Assembly: GCA_030618495.1 (NCBI GenBank)
Contig: JAUXDE010000050.1
Coordinates: 1-12,285 of the forward strand
DNA from: Clostridia bacterium
GTDB taxonomy: Bacteria; UBA6262; WVXT01; JAUXBS01
Reading direction: 5' to 3'
Length of the DNA: 12,285 nt
In this document: piece after piece, positions 6,853-12,221 of the stretch
Layout: each line of letters starts with the position of its first letter
Position numbering within the stretch: the stretch's first letter is position 1
Made by a program: the position numbers and the translations under genes
The notes under the pieces: model-generated
What the model saw: only the letters and a program-made list of their open reading frames with translations
What the model was told of the DNA's origin: nothing
Databases searched by the model: none

Positions 6853-8679
6853 CTATGGTCTGTCATCCAGTGCCTGTATTAGTGTTTTTGCTTTTTCTTT
6901 GTCCCGTTTTGCCGGGCCCGGTTTGCCCGTCAGTTTATAAGCCTGACTGCGGTTGTTGTATGCTTCCGCGTTTAAAGGGTCCAGTTCGATTGACCTTGTA
7001 AAACTTGTAATTGCTTCTTCATAGTTGGCTTTCATCGCGCAGATTACACCGCGTTTGTTGTATAGCTCGGATACATTTGGATTTGTTTCTATTAACCTGT
7101 TACAATGAGCCAGCGCATCAGCAAGAGCCCCTTTTTCAATAAGAGAAATTAACCGTTCTATGGGTATCTTAAGTGTTTTTTCTTCATTTGTTGTTTTATT
7201 ACTATCGCTTTTTATTATCCTGTAAACTCTTTCTAAATTACTCTTAGCAATAATACTCTTCGGGTTTATCTCAATTGCTTTTTTGAAATCTAATATTGCT
7301 TTATCATAAATTCCTGTCTTAGCAAAAGCGGTTCCCCTGTTAATATATGATTTTGAATTTCTTGGTTTGAGTTTTATCGCCTCATTATAATCTTCTATCG
7401 CTTTATCATATAATCCCTTGTCTTTATAAGCGATTCCCCTGCTGTTTAACGCTGCGATATTCTCAGGATATTTTTTCAAAGTATCCGTCCATAAAGTGAT
7501 TTCATCCCTCCATGTATTATTTCTTGATATTGTTAAGACAGTATAGATTACTGCGATAAATAAAATCACCGCATTTTGTAATGCTTTTTTATTTAAGTAT
7601 CTATTAATAAGATAACTGACAAGTAATGCGTACCCGAATATCATGGGATAAGCCCTGTACTCTACCACCAGCTCATTTGATGAGGCAAGCAGAAAATACG
7701 GAAAATGCATGATATATATCCACAGTATTGAGAATGACACTATTTTGTTTCTTTTCCTAATAACAATTGAGTAAACAATCAGGGCTAAATTAATAATTAT
7801 GCTTGCAAGTATGGTCAGGTCAAAAGAGAATTCATGCAGCGGCTCAAGGCAATGGTTTACACTTTGACCGATTGGAATTAGCAGTAATTGTATATATTTA
7901 AATAGAAATACTTTGTTCTCCATCAAAAAATACTCTGCGATAAATGGCCTGTTTAACCTTGAAACAAGTCCCGTGTTTGTAAGCATAAAGAAAATAATAA
8001 AGAGCATTGAAGTAAATATCAGCCATTTATATTTATTATTGAAAACAATTTTCTTCCAATTAAGATAGTATATGCTATATATGGAAATACCGGCCATCAT
8101 ATAATAAATACCCACTCCTTTTGAAAACACGCCCATAATAAAAGATATTAAACAAATAACCGCATATATCTTTCTTCTTGTTCTTGTGTAAAGGACATAC
8201 CATAATAGAGTTAGAAAACAAAACAGAGTATACATCTGCGTGAAACGGGCGGTAATATAGTTTACCGGTTCTGTCGTTAAAGGGTGCACTAAAAATAAAA
8301 TAGAAGTTGCCAGGGGGACAAGGGATTCTTTTTTTTCTATTGCAAAAACAACTATCAAGTATATACATATTGAAATAATGATATGAATAATTAAGTTAAC
8401 AATATGATTCAGTACAAGGCTTGATTCTCCGAATAACGAATTAACATAAAACGTAAACCAGGTTACAAGGCGCAGGTTATTCACATTTATAGTTGTATTT
8501 ATTTCGTTCATGACATGATAATCATCATAATGAAGTTCACCCTGCAGGCTGTTGAAGAATACAATAGAACCCAGGAGTACTATCAATATGATATGCTGCC
8601 ATTTGGGTTTGAGGGCAACCGCATTATCCCCGGTTGGGATAGATGGTTTGTTGTTGGGTTTGTTTTTCCCTTTGCTCAT
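6853..8679 (-). CDS. TMTC-like multi-pass membrane protein with C-terminal TPRs (putative GT-C glycosyltransferase)
   Basis: The 608-residue protein has a short basic N-terminus, about ten hydrophobic helices (residues ~28-385), then TPR repeats to the end. The first extracytoplasmic loop holds ELHYDDYHVMNEI with Asp52-Asp53. A later segment, LFLVHPLTTEPVNYITAR, and the junction RNNTWRDEITLWTDTLKKYP match the bacterial relatives of TMTC and O-mannosyltransferase-like GT-C proteins with TPRs. These probably move sugars from a lipid carrier to secreted proteins or glycans. The TPRs (YDKAIEDYNEAIKLKP, YDKAILDFKKAIEINP, YEEAITSFTRSIELDP) would bind the acceptor or partners. The start is decided by a promoter whose -10 box ends 5 nt before the ATG; no Shine-Dalgarno fits. 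Base composition is mosaic: both ends are richer in G+C than the AT-rich middle. Catalytic activity is inferred from family resemblance only. Confidence 0.88.
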   Translation of the reverse strand: MSKGKNKPNNKPSIPTGDNAVALKPKWQHIILIVLLGSIVFFNSLQGELHYDDYHVMNEINTTINVNNLRLVTWFTFYVNSLFGESSLVLNHIVNLIIHIIISICIYLIVVFAIEKKESLVPLATSILFLVHPLTTEPVNYITARFTQMYTLFCFLTLLWYVLYTRTRRKIYAVICLISFIMGVFSKGVGIYYMMAGISIYSIYYLNWKKIVFNNKYKWLIFTSMLFIIFFMLTNTGLVSRLNRPFIAEYFLMENKVFLFKYIQLLLIPIGQSVNHCLEPLHEFSFDLTILASIIINLALIVYSIVIRKRNKIVSFSILWIYIMHFPYFLLASSNELVVEYRAYPMIFGYALLVSYLINRYLNKKALQNAVILFIAVIYTVLTISRNNTWRDEITLWTDTLKKYPENIAALNSRGIAYKDKGLYDKAIEDYNEAIKLKPRNSKSYINRGTAFAKTGIYDKAILDFKKAIEINPKSIIAKSNLERVYRIIKSDSNKTTNEEKTLKIPIERLISLIEKGALADALAHCNRLIETNPNVSELYNKRGVICAMKANYEEAITSFTRSIELDPLNAEAYNNRSQAYKLTGKPGPAKRDKEKAKTLIQALDDRP

Positions 8680-8684
8680 GCCGG

Positions 8685-8713
8685 ATTATAACTTTTTTCA
8701 TATTAATGGTCAA
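8685..8713 (-). promoter_or_regulatory. Sigma70 promoter of the TMTC-like gene, predicting a leaderless mRNA
   Basis: On the minus strand TTGACC (8713-8708) and TATAAT (8690-8685) are exactly 17 nt apart. The ATG of the gene begins 5 nt after the -10 box (CCGGC between), so the expected start of transcription falls on or next to the A of the ATG at 8679. The intervening bases hold no Shine-Dalgarno site, and the next Met is residue 57, so a later start would remove the first membrane segment. Confidence 0.75.
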
Positions 8714-8810
8714 TGATTATTCGGTTCTGCCTGAACTTCGTTGAAATGGCGAGGTGGGTTGCTGAATATTAGAAAAACAAAAATTAACAATATTGAAAAC
8801 AACATTTCTT

Positions 8811-8960
8811 GAAAAATAACGATATTAAAAATATCACATCAGGTCCCGGATCCTGGATCCAGACCAGGTCCCGGATTCTGGACAAGAACTAGATAACTGG
8901 ATTTATAAATATCCTTATTATAGAATATAAAATAGATATTATGCTTAATAAAATGCAAGG
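8811..8960 (-). ncRNA. Candidate small RNA from the orphan promoter (speculative)
   Basis: A transcript from the promoter at 8967-8995 would start near 8960. It could fold the hairpin GGTC-GGATC / GATCC-GACC (8842-8865) and reach a weak terminator-like structure: GATATT-TTT-AATATC (8821-8835) followed by GTTATTTTTC. The result would be an RNA of about 150 nt with no open frame of note. The alternative is that this promoter simply gives a long-leader mRNA for the TMTC-like gene. I know of no matching RNA family. Confidence 0.25.
8840..8882. repeat. Imperfect 18-bp direct repeat, 25-bp period, containing a palindrome
   Basis: CAGGTCCCGGATCCTGGA (8840-8857) recurs as CAGGTCCCGGATTCTGGA (8865-8882) with one mismatch. 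Between them lies the perfect palindrome CTGGATCCAG (8853-8862). The block is much more G+C-rich than the AT-rich flanks, as expected of an inserted small dispersed repeat or a structured RNA element. Confidence 0.75.
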
Positions 8961-8966
8961 TTGGTT

Positions 8967-8995
8967 ATTGTATGATGTTGTTAGACGAGAGTCAA
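8967..8995 (-). promoter_or_regulatory. Orphan sigma70-type promoter, minus strand
   Basis: TTGACT (8995-8990) and TACAAT (8972-8967) are separated by exactly 17 nt, each one mismatch from consensus. No start codon with a useful frame follows for about 280 nt, so it drives either a non-coding transcript or an additional, long-leader mRNA of the TMTC-like gene. It lies 65 nt past the stop of the TPR/CsgG gene. Confidence 0.55.
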
Positions 8996-9059
8996 GTATT
9001 AGTTTTGGTGGAATTTCGTATTATTGCGCAGAAGGCGAATAAATAGGAGCGGATATATG

Positions 9060-10334
9060 TTACTTCATTTTATTTATTAAGCGGTTGGCTAATTTGCTTA
9101 CAATACTTCTTACATCATCACTTGATTTGCAATTAGCATCATCCGCATAGAGGATGTTCCCTGATTCAACAGATACTATTCTAATAGTAATTTGATATAA
9201 ATCCAATAACTTACCAAAACTTCCTATAACCATGCTTTTGACATTCAGAATTTTACCCATTTCTACAGCACATTCTGTATCAGTGCAGCCGGTCTGCTGG
9301 AACCCCTGCTCTTCTAATATCTTGTCCATATTATTTTTTTCTATTACTTTAATACTGTTTGATGTAACCAAGTCTTGACGGAAAAAGTCGCTAACAAAAG
9401 CGGAATCTCCTTTTGAAACATTTAATGGGCGGAAGTCCATAACGGCTATATATTTTAACCGTTCTTTATCATAACTAGATAATATTATTTTATCTCTTCT
9501 TGTTTTGTTGGTTTCTTTTCTATGTTTATCTTTTATTCTCTGCTCCAATCTTCTTAATGTTTCTATTCCGATGGTTCTTTCTAGGACTGGTATTATGACT
9601 TGTCTGGCATGTAAATATTTTTCTTCTTCTGGATTGATATATAATGCTTTTGAAATGTCTCTTAATGCTTGTTCATAATTGTCCATAAGAACCATGACTT
9701 TTGCTCTACTGTAATAACCAACGTCATATTCTGTATTTAACTTTATAGCCTTATTGTAGTCCTTAATTGCTTTATTGTAGTTGCTAAGTTGTTTATAAAC
9801 ATTCCCACGGTTGTTATAAGCATCCTCATATTCAGGGTTTAATTCAATTGCATTGGTGTAATCTTCTATTGCTTGATCATAGTTGTGTTTGAAATAATAA
9901 ATATTACCCCGATTTAAATAGGTCCGGGGTTTTTTTGGGTTTATTTCTATTGCTTTATTGAAGTCTTTAATTGACTGGTCATAGTTTTTAATTTCTCCGT
10001 AAGTAAACCCGCGGTTGTTATAGATATCAGCATCTTTCGGGTTCAACTCTATTGCTTTAGTGTAGTCTTTGATTGCCTGGTCATGGTTGTTTTTATTAGA
10101 GTGAGCATTTCCACGAAGTATATAAGTATCAGACTTATTAAAATTTCCATTTTCCTCGGTCCACATCTTAATTGCTTTTGTGAAAAATCTAATTTTTTCA
10201 TTTTGGTCTCTACTATTTTTTCCTTTATGGTAGTATTCGCCAAATTCAGAGGCAATGCAAACACCCATAAATAACATGCTAATGAATATTTGCAGTAAAA
10301 TTATGTGTTTAATAGTTTTTTTGTTTTTGCTCAT
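9060..10334 (-). CDS. Exported TPR protein with CsgG/LpoB-like C-terminal domain
   Basis: The 424-residue protein starts with a basic-hydrophobic signal peptide (MSKNKKTIKH, then IILLQIFISMLFMGVCIAS), with probable cleavage near residue 29; a Cys is present but the lipobox is poor. Six or so TPRs fill residues ~66-265 (DQAIKDYTKAIELNPKD, DQAIEDYTNAIELNPEY, and so on). A charged linker follows, then a CsgG-type domain from ~295: YIAVMDFRPLN, VIEKNNMDKILEEQGFQQ, a paired-Cys motif GCTDTECAVEMGKIL, VIGSFGKL and a VESGNILY strand. CsgG/LpoB-like domains occur in periplasmic and outer-membrane assembly proteins, so an envelope assembly or scaffold role is likely. The gene is AT-rich. Its -10 box ends 5 nt before the ATG, which would remove the AGAGG upstream from the mRNA; if that AGAGG is used instead, its spacing of 11 nt is long. 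Confidence 0.88.
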   Translation of the reverse strand: MSKNKKTIKHIILLQIFISMLFMGVCIASEFGEYYHKGKNSRDQNEKIRFFTKAIKMWTEENGNFNKSDTYILRGNAHSNKNNHDQAIKDYTKAIELNPKDADIYNNRGFTYGEIKNYDQSIKDFNKAIEINPKKPRTYLNRGNIYYFKHNYDQAIEDYTNAIELNPEYEDAYNNRGNVYKQLSNYNKAIKDYNKAIKLNTEYDVGYYSRAKVMVLMDNYEQALRDISKALYINPEEEKYLHARQVIIPVLERTIGIETLRRLEQRIKDKHRKETNKTRRDKIILSSYDKERLKYIAVMDFRPLNVSKGDSAFVSDFFRQDLVTSNSIKVIEKNNMDKILEEQGFQQTGCTDTECAVEMGKILNVKSMVIGSFGKLLDLYQITIRIVSVESGNILYADDANCKSSDDVRSIVSKLANRLINKMK

Positions 10335-10339
10335 GATTA

Positions 10340-10368
10340 ATTATACCTCTTTTAATTAATAAGGTCAA
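10340..10368 (-). promoter_or_regulatory. Sigma70 promoter of the TPR/CsgG gene, same unusual spacing to ATG
   Basis: TTGACC (10368-10363) and TATAAT (10345-10340) are 17 nt apart, and the ATG at 10334 begins 5 nt after the -10 box (TAATC). Boxes, spacer length and distance to ATG are the same as at 8685-8713. A competing reading is that AGAGG in the spacer is a ribosome site and transcription starts further up; no better promoter is visible there. The -35 box lies 11 nt past the end of repeat copy A. Confidence 0.7.
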
Positions 10369-10379
10369 AAGGTTTTTAA

Positions 10380-10616
10380 CTATCTCTCTATTCCTCTGCC
10401 CCTGTCCTTGCCGGATTCACGGACTGCTGATTTTACTACTGCGGTTTCGTCCCGGGATAGTCCTTTCAATATGTCGGGGTCGCCGTCGCCGGCTATCTGG
10501 CGGGCCGCAGCGATCCTGCCTTTAGGAGAAAGTGAGCGTTTGTTCCATATTTGCAAAAAATAACCCGGGCTCACAGGAGTCCAGGGCTTATGAAATACTC
10601 GATTTCGTAAGGACGC
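10380..10616 (-). pseudogene. Repeat copy A: open frame with conserved GIER tail, in phase behind hicA
   Basis: From 10616 to the TAG at 10380-10382 the minus strand is open for 78 codons, in the same phase as hicA and separated from it only by the hicA TAA. A GTG at 10574 gives 64 residues but has no ribosome site. The peptide contains IWNKRSLSPKGRIAAARQIA, then DPDILKGLSRDETA, and ends VVKSAVRESGKDRGRGIER. The Ala/Asp-rich helical pattern weakly recalls HEAT or leucine-rich-variant repeats. Copies B and C carry the same tail. I read it as a remnant or a DNA-level boundary repeat, not an expressed gene. If it is a real gene, it is a short helical protein of unknown function. Confidence 0.55.
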
Positions 10617-10844
10617 TTATTTCATCCATTTTATAAAATCATTTCGGCTTACTTCTATATCATCCAATATTTTCGAAAGTAATCCCCTGCCAATATCTTC
10701 ACCCCTATGAAAGGGAACAACTGTTGTTCTACCGTCAGGATGTCTGAAGAATTTATGACTGCCTTTTTGTCTAACACACTTGAAACCGAGTTTGTTCAGG
10801 TATTTTATTAATTTTGCAGGTTTTATTACTGGAAGTTTACTCAC
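10617..10844 (-). CDS. hicA: HicA family mRNA-interferase toxin
   Basis: The 75-residue protein is a complete HicA: a small double-stranded-RNA-binding-like fold with PAKLIKYLNKLGFKCVRQ, then the catalytic motif GSHKFFRHPDGR (His30) and the tail ILDDIEVSRNDFIKWM. HicA cleaves mRNA and tmRNA independently of ribosomes unless bound by HicB. It starts with GTG at 10844, one base after the hicB stop (TAG-A-GTG), with GAGGT inside the end of hicB as a possible ribosome site, so translation is coupled. All expected residues are intact, so the toxin is probably active. Confidence 0.95.
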   Translation of the reverse strand: MSKLPVIKPAKLIKYLNKLGFKCVRQKGSHKFFRHPDGRTTVVPFHRGEDIGRGLLSKILDDIEVSRNDFIKWMK

Positions 10845-10845
10845 T

Positions 10846-11064
10846 CTATACGGCTACCTCTATTTGTTGAATCCCCATAAGCGTTTTATGTTCCTTGGGA
10901 ATACCTTCTTCCTCAACACATAATTCTATAACTTCTTTTATCCGAGGTAATAGAGCTTCAAGTGTTTTGGCTTGAGTATAGCAGCTTTTAAGAGAAGGAA
11001 CGGTTGCTATATATTTCCCGTCTTCATCTTTTTCTATTATAACGTTGAAATACATTTTTTTCAT
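10846..11064 (-). CDS. hicB: HicB family antitoxin, short form without a DNA-binding domain
   Basis: The 72-residue protein is the RNase H-like partial fold of HicB: YFNVIIEKDEDGKYIATVPS, LKSCYTQAKTLEALLPRIKE, then VIELCVEEEGIP. It binds and blocks HicA. Many HicB proteins carry a C-terminal HTH or ribbon-helix-helix for autorepression; this one stops right after the core, so operon control by DNA binding is not evident. hicB precedes hicA, the reverse of the classical E. coli order but common elsewhere. AGAGG lies 9 nt before the ATG. The promoter is at 11098-11126. Confidence 0.93.
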   Translation of the reverse strand: MKKMYFNVIIEKDEDGKYIATVPSLKSCYTQAKTLEALLPRIKEVIELCVEEEGIPKEHKTLMGIQQIEVAV

Positions 11065-11097
11065 AGTTCTATACCTCTTTTCCTTAACGTTAATTAT

Positions 11098-11126
11098 ATT
11101 ATACCATGATTTTAAATATAACGCAA
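11098..11126 (-). promoter_or_regulatory. Promoter of hicBA
   Basis: TATAAT (11103-11098) has a weak -35, TTGCGT (11126-11121), at 17-nt spacing; a second overlapping TATAAT lies at 11098-11093. The predicted leader is about 27 nt and includes AAGGAAAAGAGG, so this is an ordinary leadered mRNA, unlike the two TPR genes. It begins just after the end of repeat copy B. Confidence 0.55.
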
Positions 11127-11135
11127 TATATATTT

Positions 11136-11319
11136 TTATCGTTCAATTCCTCTGTCTTTTCCTTTGTCCCTGCCGGATTCTCGGACTGCGGCTTTTACAA
11201 CGGCGGTTTCTTCCCGGGATAAGCCTTTGCACAGGGGGGGAGGGGTCGCTGTCTCCGGCTATCTGGCGGGCCGTAGCGATCCTGCCGTCAGGAGTTAACG
11301 AGCGTTTGCTCCATATTTT
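11136..11319 (-). pseudogene. Repeat copy B: frameshifted relative of copy A
   Basis: The minus strand encodes KIWSKRSLTPDGRIATARQI, and then in another frame GLSREETAVVK followed by AAVRESGRDKGKDRGIER and a TAA at 11136-11138. Compared with copy A there is a net +4 nt change around the G-run at 11234-11240, which breaks the frame, and two extra codons near the end. Nucleotide similarity to copy A is high in blocks, for example CCGGCTATCTGGCGGGCC on the plus strand (11256-11273, identical in copy A apart from position). It lies between the small zeta-partner gene and the hicBA promoter. It has no start codon and no ribosome site, so it is not a working gene. Confidence 0.65.
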
Positions 11320-11363
11320 CTGTCCTTTGTCGGTGTTTAATGGGGGAAGGCGATGTAATGATA

Positions 11364-11525
11364 TTATGATTTGTTTTTTGCTTTGTATGGTGAAACATGG
11401 CGGGTCTTTCCTTTTACTGAAATAGCAAGAGGCCTGCCTGTTTTTTTGTGATGTTCGATAACTCCTCGGATTGCTTTCTTCATCGCCAATTCAGCTTTAT
11501 CCTGCAAAGATGTTCTTGTTTTCAT
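11364..11525 (-). CDS. Small basic protein paired with the zeta-like toxin (candidate antitoxin or accessory)
   Basis: A 53-codon frame starts with ATG at 11525, 3 nt after the TAG of the zeta-like gene (TAG-AAT-ATG), and ends with TAA at 11366-11364. It reads MKTRTSLQDKAELAMKKAIR, then GVIEHHKKTGRPLAISVKGK and a basic tail TRHVSPYKAKNKS. The layout is an N-terminal amphipathic helix, then HKKTGRPL and a short strand. Similar small proteins of the form helix, H-K/R-x-x-G-x-P-(I/L/V), and hydrophobic strand sit beside zeta-type kinases in other bacteria as I recall them, but I cannot search to confirm this. An antitoxin role is inferred from position and size. There is no room for a classical epsilon antitoxin upstream. 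GGGG at the end of the toxin gene could act as a ribosome site. Confidence 0.72.
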   Translation of the reverse strand: MKTRTSLQDKAELAMKKAIRGVIEHHKKTGRPLAISVKGKTRHVSPYKAKNKS

Positions 11526-11528
11526 ATT

Positions 11529-12104
11529 CTATTTAACCCCTTTTATAATATTTTTATATAAACTTTCATCTTTTACTATAATATTGCCATTATTTATTTT
11601 TGCTATTAAAGTTGGAACGAGCCCAGCATTATTAAAAAGCATCCAGGAATCAAACAATGATTTATATAAATTGAGGAAATTATTTATTGACCGTTTAAAC
11701 CTTCGGCGAACATCCTTTGCCGGCACATTATGCCCACCGTCTATAACCCTTTCTTTTATTCGAGCTAAAGCAAGAGCAGTATCTGGAATCCATAAAAAGA
11801 AAAGATGTAGTTTATATCCTTTTTCTTTTAATTCTTTTAAAACATTTACGTATGTTTTCCCGGAAAGAGTTGTCTCAAACCCAAAATCAAGATTACGCTC
11901 TGAAAAATCATCTATCTGTTGTAAAACCAGTTTTCCGGCTTTAATAGCAACACTGCTTGGAGAAAACGGAGCTAATCCCTGCGCAATAAGGTCGGCATTA
12001 ACAAAATTCGGACATTTAACATAATCAGGTAAAAATTCTTTTGCGAACGTTGTTTTTCCGGAGCCATTTGGCCCTGCAATAATATATGTGTTTTTATTCT
12101 TCAT
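11529..12104 (-). CDS. Zeta toxin-like P-loop kinase
   Basis: The 191-residue protein opens with YIIAGPNGSGKTTFAKEF, a Walker A loop at residues 11-18, followed by FVNADLIAQGLAPF, which matches the NxDxI/F substrate-binding stretch of zeta toxins, then FGFETTLSGKTY. Later come LFFLWIPDTALALARIKERV and GGHNVPAKDVRRRF, typical of this short zeta subfamily. Zeta toxins phosphorylate UDP-N-acetylglucosamine and block cell-wall synthesis; the exact substrate here is not proven. AGGATGA lies about 8 nt before the ATG. The gene is AT-rich and sits between repeat copy C and the small partner gene, inside the region that begins with a tyrosine recombinase. Confidence 0.9.
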   Translation of the reverse strand: MKNKNTYIIAGPNGSGKTTFAKEFLPDYVKCPNFVNADLIAQGLAPFSPSSVAIKAGKLVLQQIDDFSERNLDFGFETTLSGKTYVNVLKELKEKGYKLHLFFLWIPDTALALARIKERVIDGGHNVPAKDVRRRFKRSINNFLNLYKSLFDSWMLFNNAGLVPTLIAKINNGNIIVKDESLYKNIIKGVK

Positions 12105-12125
12105 ATTTAATCATCCTACAGTAGT

Positions 12126-12155
12126 ATATTAACTTATTTCTGTTACATAAATCAA
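12126..12155 (-). promoter_or_regulatory. Weak candidate promoter of the zeta-like toxin operon
   Basis: TTGATT (12155-12150) and TAATAT (12131-12126) are 18 nt apart, with two mismatches to consensus in each box. A transcript would start near 12119 and carry the AGGATGA ribosome site. The -35 box lies 3 nt beyond the end of repeat copy C. Confidence 0.35.
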
Positions 12156-12158
12156 TAA

Positions 12159-12221
12159 CTATCTTTCTATTCCTTTTCCTTGTTTTCTGGCAGACTCCCT
12201 TTCTGCAGTTTTGACTATTTC
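12159..12221 (-). repeat. Repeat copy C: GIER-tail sequence fused behind the recombinase gene
   Basis: Just past and slightly overlapping the recombinase stop, in a different frame, the minus strand reads IVKTAERESARKQGKGIER and a TAG at 12159-12161. This aligns with the ends of copies A and B. Only the last ~20 codons are present; an in-frame TAA cuts it off upstream, and the rest is replaced by the recombinase C-terminus. On the plus strand CTATCT-TCTATTCCT is shared with copy A (one base differs). Confidence 0.6.

Larger units (their letters stand above)
8680..9059. other. 380-bp intergenic region between the two TPR genes
   Basis: No credible coding frame is seen on either strand; the longest plus-strand start (near 8974) gives only about 24 codons. 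The region holds the promoter of the downstream TMTC-like gene, a second orphan promoter (8967-8995), an imperfect 18-bp direct repeat with a hairpin (8840-8882), and an AT-rich hairpin with a T-run (8811-8835). No clear GC-rich terminator follows the stop of the TPR/CsgG gene at 9060. Confidence 0.7.

Noticed and set aside
10049-10274. Short frames on both strands within the TPR/CsgG gene
   Set aside because: They are shadows of the TPR coding sequence, whose repeats are clear in the longer frame.
11045-11425. 126-codon plus-strand frame across repeat copy B
   Set aside because: It is antisense to the hicB start, repeat copy B and the 53-codon gene, with no family resemblance; the minus-strand readings explain the sequence better.
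11584-12024. 146-codon plus-strand frame antisense to the zeta-like toxin
   Set aside because: It lies fully within the toxin gene on the opposite strand and has no recognisable domain.
10380-12221. Classical integron with attC sites
   Set aside because: I see no GTTRRRY-type core with paired arms in the three repeats, and the recombinase fragment is too short to show the IntI-specific patch. Only a cassette-like layout is claimed.
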